NCBI GenBank assembly: GCA_947490145.1
Contig: CANLGD010000025.1
Location: 1 to 34,426 of the forward strand
Direction: 5' to 3'
DNA from: Flavobacteriia bacterium
GTDB taxonomy: Bacteria > Bacteroidota > Bacteroidia > Flavobacteriales_D > Crocinitomicaceae
Length of the DNA stretch: 34,426 bases
This document shows positions 26,005 through 33,499 of this stretch, piece by piece. The notes under the pieces are model-generated. The model saw nothing but the letters and a program-made list of their open reading frames with translations, ran no database searches and was not told the DNA's origin. The translations under genes and the position numbers were made by a program. Position 1 is the first letter of the stretch; each line of letters opens with the position of its first letter.

Positions 26005-27897
26005 CTATCTATCTAATTTTTTCCAAGCTTTTTGTAGAATCTCAAAATCCTTGAAAATACTGTAATCTCGGGCATAAATTAAATTCAATTTAGCAATTAC
26101 TTGTTCATCTGTAAACTTCAAACTATCAAAAGGGGTTAAAATTCCTTTTTTTATTTTAGGAAGTTGCTCTCTTTCAGTATTATTAGTCAAAAAATAACCA
26201 ATTAAAGTTCTTCTACCTACGAGACAAAAAAACATATTTTTTAATAAATTGAGTTTTTGCTTAAAAAACCAAACAAAAAATGGAAATAGTAAAATATAAG
26301 TAAGAGAAATTAAAAAATCGAAACTTCTTTTTAAACGCTGTTTGGATTTTTTTGAAATTTCATTTACATCAAAAATATACAAATCTCCTGCAGAATTAAT
26401 TGAATTACTGCCAATCAAAAATAAACTTTCTGGCTGTGCTATTTTAAAATCTAACTTATTATTTCCTAAAATAGACATCCACTTAATTATTTCTTGAGCT
26501 GTAACATCTTTTGCGCAAAATATAATTTCGTCTATTGCCAACGAATTAATAAATTGATCCAACTGTGAAATAATTCCAATTTGATTATCCGATTTTTCTT
26601 CATTTTGTGAAACCAAATAAATCAAATCAATTTTAGAATTAATTAATTTTAGCATGTTTTTCACCCTAACTGCTTCAATTTCTGAACCTACGATAATGAA
26701 GTTCGAATTTGTTTTAGCGTTTAACCTGAACTTTTTCTTTACCACGAAATGCAAATAAATTCGTGAAATAGAATAGTATGAAATTACCCAGCTTGTTCCA
26801 ATCAAAATAAATAAGCGTGAAAATTGATAATCTTTTGGCAACAATGCATAAATTATCAAGATGAAAAGTGTTCCGACTATAGTACCGAAAATACTTCTTT
26901 TTAATTTTTGAGGAAAATCATACATTCCGGCAAAAACATTGGATAAAAGCCAAATAAAAGTGTAGACAGGAATTGCAATTTGAAGAATTTTTTGAGGGAA
27001 TACAATGTTATCAACTTTCCAATACCTTGTCAATAAAACTAATCCAACCAAAATAAATAAAATATCAATAAAAGGCAAAAAAGCTTTTTTGATAAACCTA
27101 GAAAAAATAGCTAAACTTGCTCTAAAATAAATGGCTATATTTATTAAAAATGAGAATAACTTTGCATTTTTTTTACTGAAGTGTTTTTGTGCAAAAATTA
27201 CCATTGCTCGGTAGAAAACAAATACGTAATTCACTGAACTCTTTTTGGTACTTTCGCCTTTGTAGTGAATAATTCTCGTTTCTGGAAAGTAGTAATTTTT
27301 GAAGCCTCCTAGTTTAATTCTGTAGGATAAATCGATGTCTTCACCGTACATAAAAAAAGCTTCATCAAGTAAACCGATTTTATCTAAAGTTTCTTTTCTG
27401 AGCAGCATAAAAGCACCACTTAAAACATCAACTTCGTGCGTTTTAAATTCGGACATATAACCCAAATGATAATTTCCAAACATTTTGGACTTTGGAAACA
27501 ATGCTGAAAGTCCGAAAATCTTAAAAAATGCAACTTTTGGTGTTGGCAAACCACGTTTAGATTCTGGAAGAAATTTACCTTTTCCATCAAGCATTCGAAC
27601 ACCTAATCCTCCTGCTTGTGGATTTTTATCCATGAAATTTAAAACCTTTTCAAACGTATCTTCTTCAACAACCGTATCAGGATTTAAAAGCAAAACATAT
27701 TTTCCACTTGATATTTCAATTGCCTGATTATTTGCTTTGGAAAATCCAACATTTTTTTTATTCTCAATCAAAATAACATTTGGAAACTTGGCTTTCACCA
27801 TTTCATTCGAACCATCAATTGAATTATTGTCCACAACAAAAATTTCACCTTTTAAATTTTGCAAAGCTTTTTCACAAGAATTTAAGCATTGTTCCAA
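26005..27897 (-). CDS. GT2 glycosyltransferase fused to a reduced sugar-phosphotransferase domain
   Basis: A 630-residue membrane protein from the conventional TTG start. The first ~240 residues are a GT2 (GT-A) glycosyltransferase: VVDNNSIDGSNE, GFSKANNQAI, NPDTVVEEDT, then DVLSGAFMLLRKE and DEAFFMYGEDIDLSYR, as in rhamnosyltransferase-like enzymes. Next come membrane helices (~250-370) and a Rossmann-like part (~390-510, NFIIVGSEIEAVRV), as in WbaP-type phosphotransferases. The last 112 residues begin with LKRSFDFLIS, the re-entrant helix of that family, and end with a match to its C-terminus (LPKIKKGILTPFD, YSIFKDFEILQKAW). The ~85-residue catalytic core with the Asp-Glu pair is missing between them. 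The family N-terminal strand ISIIIVNYN lies upstream of the TTG without any ATG, GTG or TTG in frame. Confidence 0.85.
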   Translation of the reverse strand: MEQCLNSCEKALQNLKGEIFVVDNNSIDGSNEMVKAKFPNVILIENKKNVGFSKANNQAIEISSGKYVLLLNPDTVVEEDTFEKVLNFMDKNPQAGGLGVRMLDGKGKFLPESKRGLPTPKVAFFKIFGLSALFPKSKMFGNYHLGYMSEFKTHEVDVLSGAFMLLRKETLDKIGLLDEAFFMYGEDIDLSYRIKLGGFKNYYFPETRIIHYKGESTKKSSVNYVFVFYRAMVIFAQKHFSKKNAKLFSFLINIAIYFRASLAIFSRFIKKAFLPFIDILFILVGLVLLTRYWKVDNIVFPQKILQIAIPVYTFIWLLSNVFAGMYDFPQKLKRSIFGTIVGTLFILIIYALLPKDYQFSRLFILIGTSWVISYYSISRIYLHFVVKKKFRLNAKTNSNFIIVGSEIEAVRVKNMLKLINSKIDLIYLVSQNEEKSDNQIGIISQLDQFINSLAIDEIIFCAKDVTAQEIIKWMSILGNNKLDFKIAQPESLFLIGSNSINSAGDLYIFDVNEISKKSKQRLKRSFDFLISLTYILLFPFFVWFFKQKLNLLKNMFFCLVGRRTLIGYFLTNNTEREQLPKIKKGILTPFDSLKFTDEQVIAKLNLIYARDYSIFKDFEILQKAWKKLDR

Positions 27898-27954
27898 AAA
27901 GTATTCAACGTTGTAATTGACAATTATGATCGATATTTGATTTTTTTGAGTGAT
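27898..27954 (-). other. In-frame upstream extension encoding the GT2 N-terminus, no standard start
   Basis: Read in the GT2 frame on the minus strand, these 19 codons spell ITQKNQISIIIVNYNVEYF and join directly to LEQC at the TTG. ISIIIVNYN is the first beta strand of GT2 enzymes, so the protein should begin here. The frame is open back to a TAA at 27975-27973, with no ATG, GTG or TTG in frame. The codon ATC at 27954-27952 sits where an ATG is expected. Confidence 0.7.
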
Positions 27955-28005
27955 GAGTTTTAAGTTATGAGTTTATGAATTCGACTTTATGAATAAAAGC
28001 TTCAA

Positions 28006-28052
28006 AAGTCAGGACAAGCTTGACTTCTGAATCTTTAAGACTTTTGTCTTAA
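28006..28052. terminator. Two small hairpins downstream of ridA
   Basis: AAGTCA(9)TGACTT (28006-28026) and TTAAGAC-TTTT-GTCTTAA (28035-28052) are perfect inverted repeats lying just after the ridA stop. Neither is followed by a good T run on the minus strand, so termination is possible but not certain. Confidence 0.4.
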
Positions 28053-28069
28053 GTATTGAAATCTTCTGT

Positions 28070-28447
28070 CTATTTAACCGCTATGCAAGAAATTTCAAGT
28101 GAAACATCCATCGGAAGCTTACTTACTTGAACAGTTTCTCTAGCTGGTGGATTTTCATTAAAATAAGCTGCATAAATTCTATTTACAGCAACAAAATCAT
28201 TTAAATCCTTTAAAAAAATAGAACATTTAACAATGTCAGAATAATTCATTCCAGCTTCATTTAATAATTTCCCAATATTTTCTAATACTTGTGTACACGA
28301 ATTTTCAATGGAATCATTTACTAATTCTCCAGTATTAGGATTTAAAGGTATTTGCCCGCTTACATAAAGCGTATCATTAACTAAAACGGCTTGACTGTAA
28401 GGCCCAATTGGAGCTGGTGCTCCTGAAATTTGAATTATTTTCTTCAT
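28070..28447 (-). CDS. ridA: RidA family enamine/imine deaminase
   Basis: A 125-residue trimeric enzyme of the YjgF/YER057c/UK114 family, which hydrolyses reactive 2-aminoacrylate and related enamines made by PLP enzymes. The family signature is present: GPYSQAVLVNDTLYVSGQIPLNP at the N-terminus (in two parts), the catalytic Arg in ARETVQVSKLP, and the C-terminal Glu in SLEISCIAVK. Length is normal. It is divergent from the amidotransferase gene, with only 50 bases between start codons. A near-consensus TAAACTTG box is on the minus strand at 28468-28475. It is separated from the GT2 gene by a 172-base region with hairpins. Confidence 0.95.
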   Translation of the reverse strand: MKKIIQISGAPAPIGPYSQAVLVNDTLYVSGQIPLNPNTGELVNDSIENSCTQVLENIGKLLNEAGMNYSDIVKCSIFLKDLNDFVAVNRIYAAYFNENPPARETVQVSKLPMDVSLEISCIAVK

Positions 28448-28497
28448 TTTTTGACATTAATATGATGCAAGTTTAGTAATTTTAACGAAAAAAAACA

Positions 28498-29058
28498 GTG
28501 AAAATTTTAGTTATTGATAATTTTGATTCATTTACTTACAATTTAGTTCATTACTTAGAAGCCCTAAATTGTGAAATAACAGTGATGAGAAATACAAACA
28601 TTGATTTTTCTCTAATTCCTAAATTTGATAAGATAATTCTCTCACCTGGTCCAGGTTTACCAAAAGATTCTGGTGATCTTATGAAAGTAATTGAGCTTTT
28701 TCACACTACAAAACCAATTTTGGGAGTTTGCTTAGGAATGCAAGCATTAGCATACTTTTTTGAAGAAAATTTATACAATTTACATGAGGTTAAACACGGT
28801 GTACAAGAAAAAATACAACTAATTAAATTCTCGCCATTGTTTTCTGGAATTCCCAAAGAAATTAATGTTGGCTTATATCATAGTTGGGCTGTAAAATTAA
28901 ATTCCGCAGGAAACTTTATTGAAATTGCTAAGAGTGAATCAGAAGTATTAATGGCTATTGAACATAAAAATTTTCCCCTTTTTGGAGTACAATTTCATCC
29001 AGAATCTATTTTAAGCGATTTTGGTAAAGAAATTTTGTGTAACTTTATATCTGTTTAG
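28498..29058 (+). CDS. Glutamine amidotransferase, anthranilate/aminodeoxychorismate synthase component II
   Basis: A 186-residue class I glutamine amidotransferase that supplies ammonia to a chorismate-using partner. It begins with a GTG (MKILVIDNFDSFTYNLVHYL), which matches the family N-terminus exactly, so the unusual start is well supported. The oxyanion strand LSPGPGLP, the nucleophile Cys78 in GVCLGMQA and the His167/Glu169 pair in FHPES complete the catalytic triad. Sequence alone cannot separate TrpG (tryptophan) from PabA (folate). No trpE, pabB or other trp gene is next to it, which slightly favours a stand-alone PabA/TrpG role shared by both pathways. Confidence 0.93.
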   Translation: MKILVIDNFDSFTYNLVHYLEALNCEITVMRNTNIDFSLIPKFDKIILSPGPGLPKDSGDLMKVIELFHTTKPILGVCLGMQALAYFFEENLYNLHEVKHGVQEKIQLIKFSPLFSGIPKEINVGLYHSWAVKLNSAGNFIEIAKSESEVLMAIEHKNFPLFGVQFHPESILSDFGKEILCNFISV

Positions 29059-29107
29059 GAATGTAACAATAATCGAATTTTAAAAAAAAGTGCGAAAATA
29101 AAAATTT

Positions 29108-29115
29108 TAAATTTG
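29108..29115 (+). promoter_or_regulatory. -7 promoter box (TAAATTTG) for thioredoxin-like/copper oxidase pair
   Basis: TAAATTTG matches TAnnTTTG, 22 bases upstream of the ATG at 29138. A -33 TTTG is not evident in the A-rich sequence before it. Confidence 0.5.
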
Positions 29116-29137
29116 TGCTAAACTTAAGTTTAAAAAA

Positions 29138-29908
29138 ATGTTAAAAAAAATACTTTTTGCTTCCACATTACTTGTTGCAGCTTATTCAAATTCTCAAACT
29201 ACTGCGATGGACTTCACACAAGATGATTGCAATGGAAATCCTCATCACTTGTTCCAAGATTTAGAAGATGGAAATGTTGTGATACTAGAATTTTTCATGA
29301 CAAATTGTGGATCTTGTGTCGTCGCTGGAAATAAATTAGAAAGTGTAAAAGCTGATTTATTGGCAAGTTTTCCAAACAAATTGAAATCGTATGCTTTTGG
29401 TTTTTCAAATTCTTATACAAGTGCTCAAGTACTTAACTGGGTGAATACAAACAGCTTTACTTCCTACCCAATGACAACTGGAGCAGCTCAAGTTGCATAT
29501 TATGGAGGAATGGGAATGCCTACAGTTGTTGTGCTTGGAGGCACAAATCATGATGTTATTGCAGGTCCATACCAAGGCTTAACTGGAACTGACACAACGG
29601 AAATCGGGAACAATTCTCGAACGTATCTTACTACAAAAGCAAATGTTGAAGAAATTGCAAATAATGGAATGGTTAAAATTTATCCAAATCCAGCAGATAA
29701 GAACATTTCAGTAAATTTTGAATATTTAGGAAAAAAAATTGATGAATTTACAATTTCAGATTTGACAGGAAAAGTAGTTTTTACGAAATCTAATTTTAGC
29801 TCAAAAGAATTGACGCTAAATATTAGTTCCTTTGAGAATGGAATTTATAACATTAACGTTATTTCTGATTCAAAAAATATCCAAGAGAAATTAAACATTT
29901 TACATTAA
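29138..29908 (+). CDS. Secreted thioredoxin-fold protein with T9SS sorting domain
   Basis: A 256-residue exported protein. Residues 1-19 are a signal peptide. About residues 35-170 form a thioredoxin-like fold with the redox motif NCGSC (Cys57, Cys60) after the strand VVILEFFMT, and the cis-Pro loop GMGMPTVVVLGG. The last ~80 residues are a type IX secretion sorting domain starting MVKIYPNPADKNISVNF, with the usual TISDLTGKVV and ENGIYNINV strands. It should therefore be moved across the outer membrane and attached to the surface or released. The gene is 16 bases upstream of the multicopper oxidase, so they form an operon. A role in copper delivery or disulfide upkeep of that oxidase is inference. 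Confidence 0.88.
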   Translation: MLKKILFASTLLVAAYSNSQTTAMDFTQDDCNGNPHHLFQDLEDGNVVILEFFMTNCGSCVVAGNKLESVKADLLASFPNKLKSYAFGFSNSYTSAQVLNWVNTNSFTSYPMTTGAAQVAYYGGMGMPTVVVLGGTNHDVIAGPYQGLTGTDTTEIGNNSRTYLTTKANVEEIANNGMVKIYPNPADKNISVNFEYLGKKIDEFTISDLTGKVVFTKSNFSSKELTLNISSFENGIYNINVISDSKNIQEKLNILH

Positions 29909-29924
29909 CATTTGTTAATAAACA

Positions 29925-31661
29925 ATGACAAATTTAAATTACAAGTTACTAATTGGTGCGACTTTGTTCGCACCTTTTTTATTTTCTCAAAATCCATTAC
30001 TGATCCCTGATACACTTTCTGGTGATTTAGATCAACAAGGAGTTAAGCACTATAATTTAACTGCACAAAACGGAATTACTCAATTTTTTAATGGAATTAA
30101 TACGCCAACTTTTGGTTATAATGCAAATTTACTTGGCCCAACTCTAATTATTAATAAAAATGATTCCATTCAGTTAAATGTAACAAATTCATTAAATCAA
30201 GTTACAACCGTTCATTGGCATGGATTTCATGTTGCACCAGTGAATGACGGTGGGCCACATCAAATGATTGCTCCAAATACAACTTGGAGGCCAAGTTTTA
30301 TTATGCGAAATGAAGCAGCAACTTTTTGGTACCATCCACATGGGGACATGAAAACTGAAATTCAAGTTTCAAAAGGAATGGCTGGAATGATTATTGTCAG
30401 AGATGCTATTGAATCAACGTATGTTCTTCCACGAAAATATGGAATTGACGATTTTCCTTTGATTGTTCAATCAAAGGCCTTTGATGTTTTAACTCAAATT
30501 GCAACTGCAACACATGAAGACACAGTAAACATGGTCAATGGAACAATAAATCCATTTTTAAATGTTCCGCAGCAAGTTGTTAGATTCAGATTATTAAATG
30601 GAAATGCAGATAGAACCTATCTTTTTGGTTTAGAAAACAATGCTAGTTTCCATATTATTGGCAGTGATGGAGGTTTACTTTCAGCACCAGTTTTAGCAAA
30701 TAGAGTGCGCTTATCTCCTGGAGAAAGAATGGAAATATTAATTGATTTTTCAACTTATAATCTAGGTTCACAAATTAATTTCAAAAGTTTTGCTTCTGAA
30801 TTAGAACGCGGAATAATAGGCGCTGATTCTGTTGGTACAAGTGAAATAATGATTATGGAAGGTTATTATTCAAATTTTTTAAATGGCTTAGATTTTAATG
30901 TTTTACAATTTAATGTTGGTGATCAAACAGCAAATCCTGTACTTACAATTCCAAGTGAATTCGAATTAAAAATACCAATAAGTGAATCTACAGTTGATGT
31001 TTATCGTGACATAAAATTGGCTCCAGATACGCAATTTAGCACAACACAAAGTTTAGTTGATGGTCCGTTTTTTATCAATGATGTGGCTTTTCACATGGAT
31101 TCGATAAACATAGTTGTAAATTTAAATGACACGGAAATTTGGACAATTACAAATGAAACAATGGTTGCACATCCATTCCACATACATGATATAGAGTTTT
31201 TTGTTTTGGATATAAATGGAAATCCGCCACCAGCTGAATATCAAGGTTTAAAGGATGTGATTTTAATAATGCCTGATGATACTGTTCGATTTATTACTAG
31301 GTTTACAACTTTTGCAGATGAAATGACACCCTACATGTACCATTGTCACCTTTTGCATCATGAAGATGAAGGAATGATGGGGTCTTTTTTAGTTGTTGAT
31401 CCTGCAGCATCAATTTCAGAAAAAAATCAAAATTCTTCCATTAAACTTTTTCCAAATCCTTTTAATTCTGAATTAAAAATTGAGGTAAATGAAAATGCAA
31501 GTTATGACTTAAAGATAACAGATTTGCTAGGAAATTTAATTTTAACTAAAAATCTAATTGGAAATTCAAAACTTGATTTAGAATTTTTAAATGATGGAAT
31601 TTATTTTCTTGAGCTAAAAAATGGCACAGAAATATTAGTTGAGAAAATCATTAAAAATTAA
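29925..31661 (+). CDS. Secreted multicopper oxidase with T9SS sorting domain
   Basis: A 578-residue exported oxidase. The signal peptide ends FLFSQ (about residue 22). Three cupredoxin domains carry all copper-binding motifs: HWHGFHV and WYHPHGDM in domain 1 (type 2/3 copper), then HPFHIHDIEF and YHCHLLHHEDEGMM in domain 3, giving the type 1 Cys, two His and axial Met. The architecture fits the CueO/CotA/bilirubin-oxidase-like group. Such enzymes oxidise phenols, Cu(I) or Mn(II) with oxygen; the substrate cannot be told, and no Met-rich CueO insert is obvious. The last ~80 residues (KLFPNPFNSELKIEV onward) are a T9SS sorting domain, so it acts at or outside the cell surface. It follows the thioredoxin-like gene in one operon. 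Confidence 0.93.
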   Translation: MTNLNYKLLIGATLFAPFLFSQNPLLIPDTLSGDLDQQGVKHYNLTAQNGITQFFNGINTPTFGYNANLLGPTLIINKNDSIQLNVTNSLNQVTTVHWHGFHVAPVNDGGPHQMIAPNTTWRPSFIMRNEAATFWYHPHGDMKTEIQVSKGMAGMIIVRDAIESTYVLPRKYGIDDFPLIVQSKAFDVLTQIATATHEDTVNMVNGTINPFLNVPQQVVRFRLLNGNADRTYLFGLENNASFHIIGSDGGLLSAPVLANRVRLSPGERMEILIDFSTYNLGSQINFKSFASELERGIIGADSVGTSEIMIMEGYYSNFLNGLDFNVLQFNVGDQTANPVLTIPSEFELKIPISESTVDVYRDIKLAPDTQFSTTQSLVDGPFFINDVAFHMDSINIVVNLNDTEIWTITNETMVAHPFHIHDIEFFVLDINGNPPPAEYQGLKDVILIMPDDTVRFITRFTTFADEMTPYMYHCHLLHHEDEGMMGSFLVVDPAASISEKNQNSSIKLFPNPFNSELKIEVNENASYDLKITDLLGNLILTKNLIGNSKLDLEFLNDGIYFLELKNGTEILVEKIIKN

Positions 31662-31745
31662 GAATAAAAAGTGAAGAATTAAAAGTGAAAATTAAGTTTT
31701 GAATTCAAATCAACCATTAAATTGTTAATTCTTTATTTTTTATTC
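31662..31745. terminator. 21-bp imperfect hairpin between convergent genes
   Basis: Arms at 31662-31682 and 31725-31745 pair over 21 positions, with only two G-U wobbles on the plus-strand RNA, and a 42-base loop. The region joins the ends of the oxidase gene (plus) and a lipoprotein gene (minus), whose stop codon lies in the right arm. A bidirectional terminator is likely. Confidence 0.55.
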
Positions 31746-32351
31746 CTCATTCCTTTTAATCCACTCAGCCTTTTTTCTTGGCAATTGATTCACTAAAAAT
31801 TTCCACTCCCGTGGCCATTCTTTTGAATCAAAATAATTCAAGTATTTTTCGTAATCAATTGGAAGATTTGATTCTATGAAAAACAAATGTTTGTCTTGAA
31901 TTAAAAATAAAGTAGCTCTTTTTGAAAAGGCAATTTTATCACCAACTTTAATTGAACGGCAGTTTTTGCCAAAGCAATCCAACCAATTATAAAAAGTATT
32001 GTAAGTCCTTAGGGAATCTTTAAATTCCCAGTGGAAAAAAACTAATGAATCTTTTTCTGTTTTACTATACCATTTTTCTGTTTTTTTTGCTCCAAATCTA
32101 TCAGGAAAAAAAAGTGTATCAAGTTTTGTAATTGATTTTTTATCAAAATTAAGTGAATCAATTAATTCTTGAGAAAATGGATTTAAAGAATCATAAAAAA
32201 GAGCAACTGTTTCAATCTTTTTAGAAGAGTCTTTATCATAATTCTTATTAGAACCTTCACTTAAATCGTCAAAGTCAACAATTTCCTCTTTCTTGGAATT
32301 ACAAGAAAAAACCACCATTGAAACAATAATTAATTGAAAAAAATATTTCAT
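31740..32351 (-). CDS. Lipoprotein of unknown function
   Basis: I do not recognise this 203-residue protein. The N-terminus MKYFFQLIIVSMVVFSC ends in a lipobox-like VFSC (Cys17), so it should be a lipoprotein. After an acidic, Ser/Asp/Lys-rich linker (about residues 20-45) comes a compact region rich in Phe, Trp, Tyr and Lys, with two Cys close together (WLDCFGKNCRS), which may form a disulfide. The start ATG overlaps the stop of the threonine aldolase gene by one base (TAATG), so it is translationally coupled to it. No functional link to threonine breakdown is evident. Confidence 0.72.
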   Translation of the reverse strand: MKYFFQLIIVSMVVFSCNSKKEEIVDFDDLSEGSNKNYDKDSSKKIETVALFYDSLNPFSQELIDSLNFDKKSITKLDTLFFPDRFGAKKTEKWYSKTEKDSLVFFHWEFKDSLRTYNTFYNWLDCFGKNCRSIKVGDKIAFSKRATLFLIQDKHLFFIESNLPIDYEKYLNYFDSKEWPREWKFLVNQLPRKKAEWIKRNEE

Positions 32352-33376
32352 TAGATCTGAATCTTTTTTAAAACTTCAATTGTTTTGGAAATATCATTTG
32401 CTGAAATATCTAAATGTGTCACAAATCGAATCATTCCCGGACCAAAAGCCATGCATTTAATTCCATTTTCAGCAAGATGATTAATAATTATATCTCTTTT
32501 GGAGGAATTATTTAGAATTGCAACAACAATATTCGTTTCAACAGGAATTACTTCTTTTATCCAAGTTAAATAAAGCAAAGTTTCTTCCAATTTCTTTGCA
32601 TTTTGGTGATCAATTTTTAACCTTGAAATATTATTATCTAAGGCAAAAATTCCCGCAGCTGCAAGAAATCCCGCTTGGCGCATTCCTCCCCCCATAACCT
32701 TTCTTACTCGTCTTGCTTTCTTAATGAAATCAGTTTTCCCCAACAATAGCGAACCTACTGGAGTTCCAAGACCTTTAGATAAACAGATTGAAATTGAATC
32801 AAATTGAGAAGCATATTTTTTGTAATCAATTCCTGTTTCAACCAAAGAATTAAATAACCTTGCTCCATCTAAATGCAAAGGTAAATTATGTTCAACACAA
32901 TATTTTTTAATGCGTTTTATTTCCTCAAAATCATAAATTGCTCCTCCTCCTCTATTCGATGTATCCTCTATACTAATCAATTGTGTTACAGGATAATGAA
33001 CATCATCAGGATTCAACCATTCAGAAATTTTTTCAGCGGTAATTCTTCCTCTGTTTCCTTCAATTAATCGCACTGAAGCGCCAGAATTTTTCGCAATTCC
33101 ACCTCCTTCGTATTTATACACATGACTTTCTTGGTTACAAATAACTTCGCCTCCAGGTTGAACATGAACATTTATGGCAATTTGATTTGTTTGTGTACCA
33201 GAAGCACAAAAAAGGGAAGCTTCCATTCCGAAAAGTAAAGCAGCTTTTTCTTGTAATAAATTAATTGTTGGATCTTCATTAAAAACATCATCTCCAACTT
33301 CTGCTGAAAACATGGCTTTCAACATTTCTTCACTTGGTTTTGTTACAGTATCACTCCGAAAATCAATAAAATTCAT
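32351..33376 (-). CDS. ltaE: Low-specificity L-threonine aldolase
   Basis: A 341-residue PLP-dependent enzyme that splits L-threonine (and allo-threonine) to glycine and acetaldehyde. I chose the ATG at 33376, giving MNFIDFRSDTVTKPSEEMLKAM, the exact family start; a longer frame adds 12 unlikely residues and would overlap the promoter box at 33391-33398. Family motifs are GDDVFNEDPT, the GTQTNQIA region, HLDGARLFN and the PLP Lys in SICLSKGLGTPVGS. Length is standard. It is followed directly (1-base overlap) by a lipoprotein gene. The divergent endonuclease III gene begins about 120 bases upstream. Confidence 0.95.
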   Translation of the reverse strand: MNFIDFRSDTVTKPSEEMLKAMFSAEVGDDVFNEDPTINLLQEKAALLFGMEASLFCASGTQTNQIAINVHVQPGGEVICNQESHVYKYEGGGIAKNSGASVRLIEGNRGRITAEKISEWLNPDDVHYPVTQLISIEDTSNRGGGAIYDFEEIKRIKKYCVEHNLPLHLDGARLFNSLVETGIDYKKYASQFDSISICLSKGLGTPVGSLLLGKTDFIKKARRVRKVMGGGMRQAGFLAAAGIFALDNNISRLKIDHQNAKKLEETLLYLTWIKEVIPVETNIVVAILNNSSKRDIIINHLAENGIKCMAFGPGMIRFVTHLDISANDISKTIEVLKKIQI

Positions 33377-33390
33377 CGTTTTTTTTAGTG

Positions 33391-33398
33391 CAAATTTA
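33391..33398 (-). promoter_or_regulatory. -7 promoter box (TAAATTTG) for ltaE
   Basis: Minus-strand TAAATTTG, followed by GCACT, lies 14 bases upstream of the ATG at 33376. It supports that start over the longer frame. Confidence 0.55.
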
Positions 33399-33448
33399 AT
33401 TATAATTCCCATTCAAATTGAAAAGCAATAAACTTGATTCAATTTAAT

Positions 33449-33456
33449 TATATTTG
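33449..33456 (+). promoter_or_regulatory. -7 promoter box (TATATTTG) for nth
   Basis: TATATTTG matches the consensus 43 bases upstream of the nth ATG. It faces away from the ltaE box. Confidence 0.5.
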
Positions 33457-33499
33457 TGAAGATTTAAAATATTTCAATCCTTTTAAAACTTGTTAAAAA

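Noticed and set aside
33377..33412. Longer N-terminus for threonine aldolase
   Set aside because: The family begins at MNFIDFRSDTVTKPS, and the TAAATTTG promoter box overlaps the extension.
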